The notes: generated by a model from the sequence alone, not told the origin. 64,000 nt of DNA from Eutypa lata (GCA_022661535.1 JAKULF010000011.1:930001-994000), one strand, 5' to 3'. Numbered from the stretch's first letter, positions 37,716 through 49,882 are shown. Numbers and translations are program-made.

Positions 37716-39566
37716 TAAAATAAATAAATCTTTTTTTTTCGTTTTTAATTAATTTTATATTAATTTATAAAATTTTTAATAATTATCGTTATCGTTATTT
37801 TATTATTTATTAATATAAATATTTCGTAATATTTTATTTATATTTTTATTAATAATTATTTTAATTTTTTTTTATATTATTATAAAAAACTTTAATTAAA
37901 TTTTAAATTATTTCGTTATTATTAATTTTAATTATTTTTTATTTATTTTATTTATTTAACTTATTTATTAAATATTTTAAATAATATTTATAATTATATA
38001 ATTTTAATTTTATTAATTTATATATATAATTTTTAATAAATATTTTATTTATTTAATTTTTTAAATAAATAAAAAGTATATTTATTTTACGTATATTTTT
38101 TATATTATTAAAAGTTTTTTTTAAATATATTTTAATAAATATTTAATTTTATTTATAAATATAATAAATTTTAAACTTTTATAATAAATTTTTATTTTAT
38201 AAATTATTTTCTTTAAACGTAATTCGATAATAACTTTATTATTTAATCGTTATAAAATTTATTTTAATTTTAATTTTAATTTAATATATAAAAAATAAAA
38301 ATTATAAATATATAATATTTAATTAATTTATTTATAATTATTATTTATAATAAAAATTATTTATAATCTTTATAATTTATAATTTATTTTATTTTTAAAT
38401 TCTTTTTATTTAAATTAAATATTTTATATTTTAATAAAATTAACTTTTTTTTAATATTATTATTTTTTTTTCGTTAAAGTTTTTTAATTTTTAAAAAATA
38501 TTTTTTACTTTTTTTAAATAATAAATTTAAAATAAAATAATTTTAATTTCTTTTATATTTTTTCGTTTAAAAAAATTTTTTTTTAATTAATTTTATTATT
38601 TAAGTTAATTTTAAATTAATTTTATAAAATTAAATTTTTAAATTTTTTATTTATTTATTATAAAACTTTTTTATAATATTTTTTATATTTAATAAATCGT
38701 TAAGGTTTTTTTAATAATTATTTAATAAATTATAATATAAATTCTTTTTTTATTAAATTCGTATTTTAAATTAAATAAAATATTAATTATTAAATATATA
38801 ATTATTTTATTATTAATATTTTATATTAATATTTTATTTATTTAATAAATATAATTATTTTAAATATATTTTATATTTTTTTATATATAAAATTATTTTT
38901 TAAAATTATAATTAAATTAAAATTTATTAAAAAAAATTAATTTTTTAATATAACTTTTATAATTTTTATATATAATTACGTAATAATATTTTAATTATTT
39001 ATTTATATAATATATAATATAAAACGTTTTATTTTATATATATATAACTTTTTTATAAAAAGATTTTTAATTTTTTTTTAATAATTATAATAATATAAAT
39101 TTTATTATTATAAATATATTATTTATAAAATTATAAAATTTTTAAATTTTTAATTATAATATTAATAAAATTATAATTTTTTTATTAATTAAACTTTAAT
39201 TAATTAATTAATTTTTTATAAAAATTAATAAATATTTATTAATATATAATTTATTTATATTTAAATTAAAAAATTTATTAAATTTATTAAACTTTATTTA
39301 ATTTTATTATAAATTATTTTATATAAAAATATAAATTATATATATTTAATAATTTAATAATTATAAAATAAATTTAAATCCTTATAATTTAAATTTTATT
39401 TAAAAATTTTTATTAATCGAAATTTTAATAAAAAATCGATATTTAAAGCTATGGCGATTTAAAAACTAAAGCAACTTATAACTTTTACCCCCGGTAATAT
39501 TTTCTACCCTTCGTTAGCTGAAACCTGTTGTGGTTCCCGATCAAGCTGTAGTTAAACAAAAAAATT

Positions 39567-40056
39567 TCAAAAACCACCCGAGGTCGCACTGGTCACACTG
39601 TCCCCGCACCACCCAAAATCACATAGAAAACACTGACTCCAGGCCAGTGCGAGTTTTGACATTTCTTTTGTCCGCCGCTTGCCGATGTACTTCGCGAGCC
39701 CTTGGACCACCACCCGCTCGTCCGCGTCCGGGTCCCGGCTGACGTGCCGATGGATTAGGAATGCCTTGGCGGCGTTGTAGTTGGGCGGCGTGCCCGACTT
39801 GAGGGATGCTGGCGTGTTGGCGGGCTGGAAACGGGATAGGCGGCCTAGGTCCTAGTATGGGCCGAAGGTTTCCTAGTTCGAGGGGGAGGGGACTGCTGCT
39901 CCTGCTAATGATGATGCTGCTGGTGGTGAGGATCTCAGGATCGTCGGCATGTGTCCGTCGATGCCCGCCTCCCAGCATCCGAGCATTGCTACCATCGCTA
40001 GGGTTAGGGCTATTATAGCGAGCCGCCGCTGCCGCGCCGCTACCCGTGGGCGATTA
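39567..40056 (-). pseudogene. GC-rich gene remnant with two CAG-to-TAG-type stops
   Basis: One minus-strand frame runs from at least ATG 39,995 to TGA 39,567, interrupted by TAG at 39,873-39,875 and 39,852-39,854. Both stops lie between sensible coding sequence in the same frame, and each is one C-to-T change (CAG to TAG, a CpA site) from Gln. Third codon positions are mostly G/C in the second half, unlike the surrounding DNA. The first part reads as a hydrophobic segment (RLAIIALTLAMVAMLGC, extending upstream of the ATG), then Ser/Ala/Pro-rich sequence. The later part reads like a soluble domain (SLKSGTPPNYNAAKAFLIH, RVVVQGLAKYIGKRRTKEM). I do not recognise the family. Both ends run into RIP-mutated DNA, so this is probably an internal fragment of a larger gene. 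Confidence 0.6.
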
Positions 40057-40069
40057 AATTAATCTCTTC

Positions 40070-43000
40070 TTTGTGCATTAGAAATTTCGAAGGTTTTTTA
40101 ATCGTTATAATGCTATATACATTATAATATAATTAAACGAAAAAATATTTTTAATTAATATTATTAAAAAAAATATAAAATTATAATAATAATTAATTTA
40201 TATTTAATAAAAAATATATAATAAATATTATTAATAAAAAATAATATTAATATATATTAATAATTATATTATATAAATTTTAATTAAAAGTTTTTATAAA
40301 ATTATTTTTATTTTTAATTTATATTATTTTAAATATTAAAATATACGTTATATTTAATTAAAAAAATAAAAATAAAAATTTTAATTTATTTTAAATATTA
40401 AATTATTATATATATATTTTATATTATATTAATACGTTATTTTTTAATTAATTAAATTTTTAAAATAATCGTTTAATTTAATAATTTTTTTTAAAAAATT
40501 TAAATTTTTTAATAATTACTTTATTATTTTATTATTTTTAAAATTTAAATTTAAAGTTTTTTTTTTCGTAATAAATATTTAACGATAATAATATAACTTT
40601 AATTATTTTTTAATAAAAAATATTATATAATTAATAAAAATTTTATTAATTATTAATTTATAATATATTATTATTAAATTTAATTTATTTATTTATAAAT
40701 TTAACTTTTATAATAATTAATTATTATTAAATTATTTACGATTTTATTATAATTTAATTAAATAAACTTTTAAATAATTTTATTTAAAAATAATTAATAA
40801 ATAAAATAATTAATAAATTTATTTTATTTTATTAATTAATAAAAATTTATTTTTATTTTTATTAATAATTATAATTTTTATAATTTTTATTAATAATTAT
40901 AATTTTTTTAAATTTTATAATAACGTTATAATAATAATTAATTAAATGTAATTTTTTTAATAAATATAATAATTATTAATTAATAATAATTATTATTAAA
41001 TAATAATAATTAATATTTTTCGATTTAATTTAATATATTAATAATATTTTTATTATAATTTATTATAATAATTAATAATAAAATTAATATAACGTAACGT
41101 TATAATTATAAATATTAATAATATTTAATTAAATTTACGAATTTTTAAAATTTTAATAAAAAGTTTTATTTAAAATTATAAATAATTATTAATTTAAAAT
41201 AAACGAGTTTTTATTATAATTTATACGTAATTTATATTTAAAAAGTTTATAATTAATATATAATTATAATCGTTTATATATAAAAAATAATTAAAAATAT
41301 ATCGTTTATTTTAATTTTTAATATTTTAATAATTATAAATATAAAAAAAAATCTTTTTAAAATTAATACGAAATTATAATAACTTAATTTTTTTTAATAA
41401 TTTTTCGTTTTTTATATATTATAAATATTATATTTTAAAATAAAATAATTTATAAAAAATTTAAAACTTTATATATAATTAATTTATAAATTAATATATA
41501 TATATATAAATTTATATTTTTATTAAAATAAAAAATAAAATATATAAATTAAAATTAATAAATTATTTTATAAATATATTTTAATACGTTTTATATATAT
41601 ATATTATTATTATCGTTTTAATTATTTTAAAAAAATTATATAAATATAATTTAATATAATAAAAGTTTTAAATATTATAATTCTTTTAATTAAAATAATA
41701 TTAATAATATATAATTAAAAAAAACTTTTAAATTTATAAAATAATTTATAAATTTAAATTAAATTATATAAATAATTTTTTTAAATAATTATTTAATTCG
41801 TATATTATTATTATTATTTTAATTAAAAAATTTATAACGTTTTAAGTTTTTTTTATATAATATTATTTTTAAATAATATTTTTTTAAAATAATTAAAATA
41901 ATAATAATAATATATAAATTAAAAAATTATTTAAATGTTTTTTTTAATATATTATAATTATTTATTATATTATTAAAATTATAACGCTTTAAGTTTTTAT
42001 TATATAATATTATTTTTAAACGATTTATTTTAAAATAATTAAAATTATATTAATAATATATTAATTATAAAAATATTTAAATAAAATAATTTTAATATAT
42101 AAAGCTTTTTAAATTTAAATTTTAAAATTTTTTTTAATTATTATATTCGAAAAAAACGATACGGTTTTTCGCTTATAAATAAATTATAAAAATCGTTTTT
42201 TTTTTAAATAAAAAAATTTTATTACGTAATAAAAGTTAATATAATTAATTTAACCTTTAAAAAAAAACCTTTTATTTATTAAAATTTAAATTTAAAAGTT
42301 ATTATATATATAAAATAATTAAATTATTAAAATTAATTAAAGATTATTTTATAATTAAATTTTATATTATAATTATAATTTATTTTTAAATTATAACGCT
42401 TTTTTTTTATATATATAAGTTTTATAAATTTATAAGTTTATAAATTATAAGTTTTATTATTATTTAAATTATTTAATTAAAAATTAAATAATTTATAAAG
42501 TTAATTATTTAATTTTATATTTTATTAAACGAAATTTAAATTTAAAGCTTTTAAAATTACGATTATAATTATTATATTTATAAATTTAATTATTATATTA
42601 TAAGCTTATTATATTAATTATATTAAAAACTTATACTTTATTTATTTATATATAATTAATTTTAAAGATTTATAATTAAAGTTATTATTATTTAAATTAA
42701 AAGTTAAGTAATTAATAATTAAATAAATAATTAATATAATATTACTTAAGTTATTTAAATTTATAAGTTATAAGTTTAAAGGTTTAAAGGTTTATAAGTT
42801 ATTTTATAAATTTATAAATTTATAAATTTATAAGTTATTTTATAAGTTTATAAATTTATAAGTTTATAAATTTATAAATTATAAGTTATAAAGTTATAAG
42901 TTATAAGTTATAAAGCTATAAGTTTATAAATAACTTATAAGTTTAAAAAATAATTAATAAGTTTAAAAAATAATTAATAAATTTATAAGTTTATAAAGTT

Positions 43001-43440
43001 AAATTTAAAAAAATTAAATATATAAATTTAAAAAAAAAATGCATTTAATTAATTATAATTATAAATTATATATATGTTTTTCGAAATAAATACATTTAAT
43101 TAAAAGTTATTATAATAATAAATATATATTTTTTATATATTTAATAATTATTTAATTATATAATTATTTATATAAATTAATAACGTAATTTTATAATTTA
43201 AATTTAATATAAAATAACTTTTAATTAAAATAATTATTATTTTTAATTAAAATTATAATAAAAATATATATACATTTATAATTATTATTTAATTTTAAAT
43301 TTAATAATTTTATTATTATTTTAATATATATTTTTATTAATTAATTATTAATAAAAATATTATAAAAATAAAAATCGATTTATATAAAAAAAACGTTATT
43401 TTTAATATATAAAAAGTTAAAAATTATTAAATTAAATTAA
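40070..43440. repeat. AT-rich block of RIP-mutated repeats (3.4 kb)
   Basis: Composition is the same as the larger block and there is no frame. The right part (about 42,130-43,400) is a copy of a repeat also found at about 46,740-47,560 and, in part, at about 61,370-61,600. Confidence 0.8.
42130..43400. repeat. RIP-mutated dispersed repeat, copy 1
   Basis: It shares ordered phrases with copy 2 at an offset of about 4.5 kb: TTTATTTATTAAAATTTAAA, AGTTATTATATATATAAAAT, TTAATTAATTATAATTATA and ATAAATTAATAACGTA. It contains an internal array of AAGTTATAAGTT/TTTATAAATT units (42,760-42,950) resembling the less damaged minisatellite at 48.2-48.6 kb. Confidence 0.65.
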
Positions 43441-43479
43441 GTTTTTTTTTATAAACATTTAAAATTTATAAGGATTTTT

Positions 43480-44021
43480 CTTTATTAAGTTTAACGAATA
43501 CATTATGCCTTTAAAGTTACATTAATTAAAATGTCCTTAGCTACAACAGGGCTAAGGCGCAGCCGTGGCGCAGCCACCCCACGAAAACAAGGCCTGATGT
43601 ATGAAGTAAGTCTCAACCAGCACTTGGTGGCCATAACAATTTCTGTTCCGGTGGAGGACCTATCCGACAGAGGGCCCGAAGGCGTCACCCGTAACAATTT
43701 TCACATGTATTAATAATGCAACATATCGGGAATATTAGCTACTCCACCTCCTGTCTAAGTGCAAGTCCTTGGCCGCAAAGCGGCTCCCCCGACCCCCACA
43801 TCGGCAGATCGGCACCTGCTAATTAATTAATTGATTTCATGGAGTTCCCGACGATTTTAATGTTAATAGCAATCATTGAGGAAAGGTGACTCGCTTCGAG
43901 GAAAATCCACGAGGGTGGACTTCTCTGACCTAACTATTTTGATTATAGCAATCGTACGTTACTGTCGTCTCATTTATAGTTTAATAAGTCTAGATAAGTT
44001 ATGTCTACGTAGGTAGTAATA
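43480..44021. other. Normal-composition island edge, no gene assigned
   Basis: A 60-codon plus-strand frame at 43,531-43,713 (MSLATTGLRRSRGAATPRKQ...) and a shadow on the other strand occur here. Neither shows a recognisable family or strong codon bias. The stretch may be the remnant of a lost gene or plain intergenic DNA. Confidence 0.35.
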
Positions 44022-44302
44022 GGGTTTCTACAATTCAGAATTTTCCCCAAAAGTTCTGAATTATTCACGCTACACTTTTCAACTTTTTTCAATTGGTCGG
44101 TGCCGGAGCTCGGTATAAATATGCCAAAATATCATATACAAAGTACTTACTTAAATAATCATATATATAGGTACTTAATACTTTGTATATATGGGTCCGG
44201 AACTTTATACGGACCGAAAAGTGAAGAACCTTTCCCAAAGATGCTGAATAATTCTGCAATGGTTCGGAATGGTTTAGTTTCAAATGATTCGAATAGAAAC
44301 CC
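44022..44302. mobile_element. Degenerate fold-back (MITE-like) element with TA flanks
   Basis: The outer ends GGGTTTCTA (44,022) and TAGAAACCC (to 44,302) are inverted, with TA directly outside each. Further inside, AATTATTCAGCAT/TTCTGAATTATTC, TCGGTCC/GGACCGA and ATACAAAGTA/TACTTTGTAT pair across the centre (about 44,165), so the 281 bp forms one long imperfect hairpin. A TA target duplication would suggest Tc1/mariner-type mobilisation. The arms are diverged, and no second copy was found in this window. Confidence 0.5.
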
Positions 44303-44816
44303 TAGAGCTAGGTAGTAAACATTGCGGTAGCCTGTGTCACGACGCCTAAAGGACCAGAATGACTAGGCAGATAACGGGTTGTTGCACACAGAAGAAAAGA
44401 AGGAAATTTAGAAAGCTAGGTGGCTCGAAGCGCTAGCTTATATACACGTATTCGACCTGGGGCCGTGCCCTCCACTTGGTGCCGTGACAGCCTGCTTTAT
44501 GCTATGTATTTCTTTCATATCGTCAGTCATGGCCGTCCCAAGTCTTTTGATATGGGTATTTTCGGAACCTATACTCATATAACAGCACGTATGGTTTTGC
44601 CCAATCTACTTGTCTATGGCTGATAGATTTGAGCGGAGAATTGAGAGAGAAAATATACCGTGGGAGAAGATAATTGGTATTATATTTGAAAGAGTTTGAC
44701 AAGATAAACTTATTTTGAATTCATGTTGTTCATTATAAATTTAAAACACCTCCGATATATTGTCCAATCTTCCACGGTCGACCAGTCAGAGCATCTGATA
44801 GATAATGATATGCTAA

Positions 44817-46544
44817 TTAATCCACATCCTTCAAGTTCATACATTCTCTCTTGGTAAGATACATAAGCATGTCGAACTGGAAACTTAACCAGTAGGTCTC
44901 GACGCGCCATGGTTTATCAGGACTGGCAAACTCTAGATTAAAATTGCGCAAGAGTTGGGCCAGGAACAGAAAGATCTCGACCTGCAAGGAGTTAGGGCGG
45001 GGGAGGACACATCAAGGATTACGAACTAAGCCATGGGGATTCTCGAAGCAATAAGCTTACCAGTGCAATGTTTTTACCCATACAAACACGTGGGCCGTTA
45101 CCGCCAAATGTCATGGACATTTCGTCCATCCGTGAGACTTTGCTGGGATCCTCCAGCCAGCGCTCGGGTCGAAACTCCTCCGCATCCTCTCCCCAGACCG
45201 CAGGATCTCGATTCTGGGCTCGAGGACTGATGCCCACGGAAGCGCCTGCGGGGATTACGTTTCCGTCGATAACCATATTTTCGGGAGCCTTCCGAAGTAG
45301 TTGATAGCTGATGGAAGGGAACAAGCGGAGTGCTTCTTTGACGACGGCTTTGAGATACGGAAGTTCCTGGGTTTGAGTGTATGTAATGTGACCAGACAAG
45401 CCGCGGGTGTCATAGTACTGGTCAATCTCAGCCTGGAGCTTGGCATAGACAATCGGCCTTGTGCAGGTGAAGTAGAGGGCGGCGCGAAGTCCAATCGATG
45501 TAGTATCGGCACCGGCGCCGCTAGAAACAGTCAGCATCCAGCATCCAGCATCGCGCAGGCTACAGGTTTGTCTTACACGATATTGTGAGTCTCGAGGAGG
45601 ATTTCCCGGAAGTTGGCGGGGTTCCCATTCACGTCTTTCATGTCGATGAAGTAGGACAGCATGTCATGTCGTTTGCTTAGAGCTTTATCTGACATGCGGT
45701 CTTGCACGGCCCGAGATGTCCAGGTGAAGAAATCCTCGATAGGAGACTTATTTCCACACCATTTCATCACGGTCTCGAAAACCCAGTTCTTCACCAGCCA
45801 AGCCTGGCCGGGATAGTGGCCGATGTTTGCGATCATGAAGTTGACGCCCAGGGAGTTCTTGACCAAATCCATCACATCAGTTTCGCTCTCCAAAGAGCCA
45901 AACTTCTCGCCGAAGGCCAACTCGCCGACGACGTCGTAAGCTAGGTAGCTGGTCCAGTTCGACATGTCCACCGGATGGCCTGTGTCGGCATGTTTCTTAA
46001 GCTGCCTCCACAGCAGGTCCATGCAGGACTGAATATGCTTCTCGGTTCTCAAAACCGTGCTCATCGAATAGGCCGCCGCCACACGCTTTCTCAAAAAGGA
46101 ATGCACTTTTTTGTCCTGTCCAGGGAAGAGTGAAGGCACTTCGACGCCGGCAAGGATCTCCCACGTGTGGTACCACTCTGTCTTCTCTGTATTGCTGCGG
46201 AAGCTGAACAGCTGTTTCAATCCATCCGGATGCACTACGGACAACTCGTTGGGCGCGACGCGGACGATGCGGCCATATTTCTTGTGCAAGTCGAGAATAT
46301 CATCGTGCCACTCCATGCCCCAGTACTTCATGTTTCGCCATTCTCCGCTAATTTTGGCGAGAAAAGGCCCAGGAAATTTGGCCAAAGGATGGAGTAAAAG
46401 TCGGTATGCACACAGCAGAATCCAGTAGCCCGCAAGGAAATAGGGAATGTACACAGTAATGGTACGCCAATCCATTCCCAAGATGGCTTCCTGGAAATGC
46501 GTACCAACGATGTCCGCCCGAGGTGACCTCCAACGAACAGTCAT
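44817..46544 (-). CDS. Cytochrome P450 monooxygenase, three exons
   Basis: This is a predicted heme-thiolate, ER-anchored monooxygenase that would act with a P450 reductase; its substrate is unknown. Exons are 45,577-46,544, 45,061-45,520 and 44,817-44,981. The introns are 56 bp (GTAAGA...CTAG, phase 2) and 79 bp (GTAAGC...GCAG, phase 0), giving 530 residues, normal for the family. An N-terminal membrane anchor lies near 28-48; a second Met at 24, just before the anchor, is another possible start. Next come a PFPGP-like hinge (KFPGPFLAK), the I-helix AGADTTS (325-331), ExxR (Glu385/Arg388 in KEALRLFP), the FRPERW motif (439-444) and the heme loop FGGNGPRVCMG with Cys469 as iron ligand. All essential residues are present and there is no stop or frameshift. 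It resembles the pisatin demethylase / benzoate hydroxylase-like fungal group, but I cannot fix the CYP family. It stands alone between RIP-mutated repeats. Confidence 0.92.
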
Positions 46545-46660
46545 CTTCTCCGAATTCTTTATTTTTTAATTTTCCCCCAGTCCTTAAATGATAAGGTTAG
46601 AGAATTGAAGATAGCCTGGCAATGCGCTCAAGTACAATTTGATAACCGGATATGGTAATT
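46545..46660 (-). promoter_or_regulatory. Short normal-composition upstream region of the P450 gene
   Basis: Only about 110 bp of ordinary sequence precedes the P450 start codon before AT-rich RIP-mutated DNA begins. Core promoter elements must lie here or inside the AT-rich repeat. No distinctive motif is seen. Confidence 0.4.
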
Positions 46661-47630
46661 ACCGTTTATAAGAAATGAAAAAGTATTTATTTTTAATATT
46701 ATTATAGCATTAAACGACCTTATAAAGCAAATGAATATATTGTTATTACATAATAAAGATAAATTTAATTAATTTAATTTTTAAAAGCTTTTTTATTTAT
46801 TAAAATTTAAATTTAAAAGTTATTATATATATAAAATAATTAAATTATTAAAATTTAATTAATAATTATTTTATTTTATTTTTTTAAAATTTTTATTATA
46901 AAATTATTAAATTAATAAATTATAATTTTATATTATTATATTATATTTTAATAATTATATATTATTTATTATATAAAAATTATAAATTTTATTATTATTA
47001 AATTATTTAATTATAAATTAAAAAATTTATAAAAAATTTAAAATTATTATATTAATAATATTTTATTTATTTATATATAATTAACTTTAAAAATAAATAA
47101 TTAATAATTAATATAATATTATTTAAATTATTTAAATTTATAAATTAAAAAATTAAAAATTATAAAATATAAAAGTTTATAAATTTATAAATAATTAAAA
47201 AAATTTAAAATTTAAAAAACTAAATATATAAATTAAAAAGATATATTTAATTAATTATAATTATATATAATATATATATTTTTAATAAAAATAAATAAAT
47301 TTAAATTTAAAATAATTTAATTTAAAATTATTATTTTAATAAATATATATTTTAATATATTTTTTATATAATTAAAAAATAATTAAATTATATAAATTAA
47401 TAACGTATTTAAATAATATAAAATTTAATATAAAATAATTATTAATTAAAAAAATAATTATTAATTAATTATTTTATAAAAACCTTTTAATAAAAATATT
47501 TAAATATACTTTTTAAATTATATTTATATTTTTTTTTATTTAATTAAAATAATAATAATAATATATAATTAAAAATATATAAAATAATTTATAAATATAT
47601 ATATTATATATATTATTATTATTATTAAAA
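46661..47630. repeat. RIP-mutated dispersed repeat, copy 2
   Basis: From about 46,740 to 47,560 it matches copy 1 (42,130-43,400) in the same orientation, including the TTTATTTATTAAAATTTAAA phrase and the ATAAATTAATAACGTA phrase near 47,394. The internal minisatellite-like part is shorter here. With copy 1 it brackets the P450 island. Confidence 0.65.
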
Positions 47631-47805
47631 TTTTGCCGACCGCTGCGGTGTAAAAAAGTACGGCCCTTTGCAAGCTTCGGGGACTTTTTTCCGACCTCCG
47701 GGATCGGCAAAATTTTGTTCCGCAGGCTGTAGCCTACTACGCCAGATCCGAAAAATCTAGCCGAAGAATTTATCCGAAGTCAAGAGCAGCTGACAATAAC
47801 AAGGC

Positions 47806-47880
47806 CATTCGAATTGCCGTAATACTTACTTTTACTTACAAATTCTATAAAATAAATTATGTACTACGGCAATTCGAATG
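47806..47880. repeat. 75-bp hairpin with 20-bp inverted arms
   Basis: CATTCGAATTGCCGTAATAC (47,806-47,825) is matched by its reverse complement at 47,861-47,880 with one mismatch, around a 35-bp AT-rich loop. It may be a tiny fold-back element or a structured RNA; no terminator-type T run follows. Confidence 0.8.
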
Positions 47881-47937
47881 TCTGGAAGATCCGAAAGATC
47901 CAGGCTGCAAAATTCGAATCTTTTTGCTCTTTCTTTG

Positions 47938-48008
47938 GGATTCGAACCCTAAGCTCTACAGATTTACTACTACGTATTACGGATTCTACAAATTTAGCCA
48001 CTACACTA
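47938..48008 (-). ncRNA. tRNA-like Pol III A-box/B-box pair (possible tRNA-derived SINE or degenerate tRNA)
   Basis: On the minus strand TAGTGTAGTGG (48,008-47,998) fits the A-box consensus, and GGTTCGAATCC (47,948-47,938) is a perfect B-box, 49 bp apart. This is within the range used by Pol III. A complete cloverleaf could not be built: D-stem and acceptor pairing fail, although a T-arm with three or four pairs forms. It is therefore more likely a tRNA-derived repeat or a decayed tRNA than a working tRNA. Confidence 0.35.
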
Positions 48009-48121
48009 CAAGCTTTTTACATTAATCACTGCATACAAATCTTCTACTTAACTCCATATATATACCCAATTCTGCGCCCGTACGCAAGTTTAGCCGACCT
48101 ATAGCCGAGCTAACTGGTCAA

Positions 48122-48160
48122 AGCTGCACCACCTAGCTGCACCACCTAGCTGCACCACCT
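48122..48160. repeat. Three tandem copies of AGCTGCACCACCT
   Basis: Three exact 13-bp units were counted directly. The phrase TGGTCAAAGCT precedes the array (48,115) and recurs at 48,175 and 48,549, marking a repeated module. Confidence 0.93.
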
Positions 48161-48184
48161 TAGAAATCCCTAAATGGTCAAAGC

Positions 48185-48560
48185 TTTAAGGCTATAATTT
48201 GTAGGTCTGTAAATCCGAAAGGTAACTAATAAGTAACTAATAAGTCTATAAGCTATAAGTCTACAAGTCTATAAGCCACCTTCGTACAACTGTTACAGCC
48301 ACTTATATACAGCTATAGGTCAGCTATAAGGTAAGTCTGTAAGCCACCTAACTAGCTGCTGCCACCTACAGCTTTTAGACCTACAGCTGCTACAATCACT
48401 TACAGCTACTACAGCCACCTACAGCTGTAAATCTATAGATCTAAAAGCTATAGGGTAGGTTTATAGGTCTATAGGTCTAAAAGCTATAAGGTAAGTCTAT
48501 AGGTCTATAGGTCTAAAAGCTATAGGTCTAAAAACTGTAGGTTATAGGTGGTCAAAGCTA
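48185..48560. repeat. Degenerate minisatellite of CTATAGGTCTAAAAG / CTATAAGTCTA units
   Basis: Variants of CTATAGGTCTATAGGTCTAAAAGCTATAAGG and CTATAAGTCTACAAG are repeated many times, mixed with CAGCCACCTACAGCT units. Composition is near normal. Arrays of TTATAAGTTTATAAATTTATAAG at 42.76-42.95, 59.82-59.88 and 60.83-60.91 kb look like C-to-T/G-to-A converted versions of the same array. Confidence 0.75.
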
Positions 48561-49734
48561 AGTAGCCCATAAAACCTGAAGAATGCACCCAATCAAAATG
48601 CTAAATCTTTTTTAAAACCAATCAAAAGACTAACGCCAATTAACTTCGAATTAACTCGGTATTAAATCCTTATCGGCCCAAATTCAACCAATCCGCAAAG
48701 GATATTTTTATCAATATCCGCTATTCGTGCCAACCTTAATTTTACTTCGAATTTTACGATTAATTTTCAAACAACTCAAAATAAAAAATCCTTCGGATTT
48801 AATTATTATTATTTTATAAAAAATTATTTAAAAATAAATTTATATAAAAAAATTTAAAATATTATTATTTTTTAATTAAAATAATTAAAATAATATATAA
48901 ATTAAATATTTCTTAATATATTATAATTATTTAATATATTATTAAAATTATAATATTTTAAGTTTTTATTATATAATTTTATTTTTAAATAAAATAATTT
49001 TAATATTTTTAAATTTTTAAATTTAAATTTAAAATAAAATTAATATTAATAAAAAGTTTAATAAAAATATTATAATTTAATTAATTTTTTAATAAATATT
49101 TTTATTAATTAATTATATAAAAAAACGTTATAAAATTAAAATTTATTATATTTAATTAAGTTTTTTTTCGTTAATATTTAATGTTTTTTTAAAATATTAA
49201 ATTTAATAAATATATAAAGTATAATCGACGAAAAAAAACTTAATATATAAAATAATTTAAAATATAAAGTATTATTTTTTAATAATTTATTTTAAAAGTT
49301 TATTTTTTTTAAAATAAAGCCGGAAAATTAATTATACATTTTAAATAAAAAGTTATTTTTTTATAAAAACGAAATATAATAAAGTTTTAAGTTTTTATAT
49401 TATATATTCGTATATACGTATATATAAAATTATTAAATAATTTATAAATTTATAAATTTATAAATTTATAAAATAATTAATAATTTTATTTAAAAAATAA
49501 TTTATAAATTATTTAATTATTATTATAATATAATTATTATTATTTTCGTTAATTATTATAATTATTATTAATTATTAAAATTATTATTAATTATTAAAAA
49601 TATTTATAATTTTTACATAAATTTATAATTATTATAATTATTAATAATTAATAAAATTATTTATATATAATTATAAATTTATTATAAATTTAATAATTAT
49701 AAAATAAATTTATAAATTTATAAATTATAAAATA

Positions 49735-49882
49735 TATTAAACGAGGTTTATAATTATATAAAAAGTTATATTTTTTAAAAAAACGTTTAAAAGATAATTA
49801 ACGAAAGAAAAAGATATAACGCCCAGTTTTAAAGCTTTAACGTTAATTTATTATTTATAAAAGAAATCGTTTTTAATATATA
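49735..49882. repeat. Left LTR-like direct repeat of the 10-kb element
   Basis: It matches 59,662-59,810 over its length, with transition differences and one 1-bp indel. The right edge is uncertain by about 10 bp. Confidence 0.75.

Larger units (their letters stand above)
25481..39430. repeat. AT-rich block of RIP-mutated repeats (14 kb)
   Basis: Almost every base is A or T. Remaining C and G sit mainly in CG, GC, CT/AG contexts, while CA and TG are scarce. This is the expected end state of RIP, which turns CpA into TpA on both strands. No open frame survives. A 32-bp unit is tandemly doubled at about 27,676-27,739. A pair of direct repeats outlines one element (30,661-37,715). Confidence 0.85.

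Noticed and set aside
40006..40016. Single TAGGGTTAGGG as an interstitial telomere
   Set aside because: It holds less than two units and lies within the in-frame hydrophobic coding remnant, so chance is sufficient.
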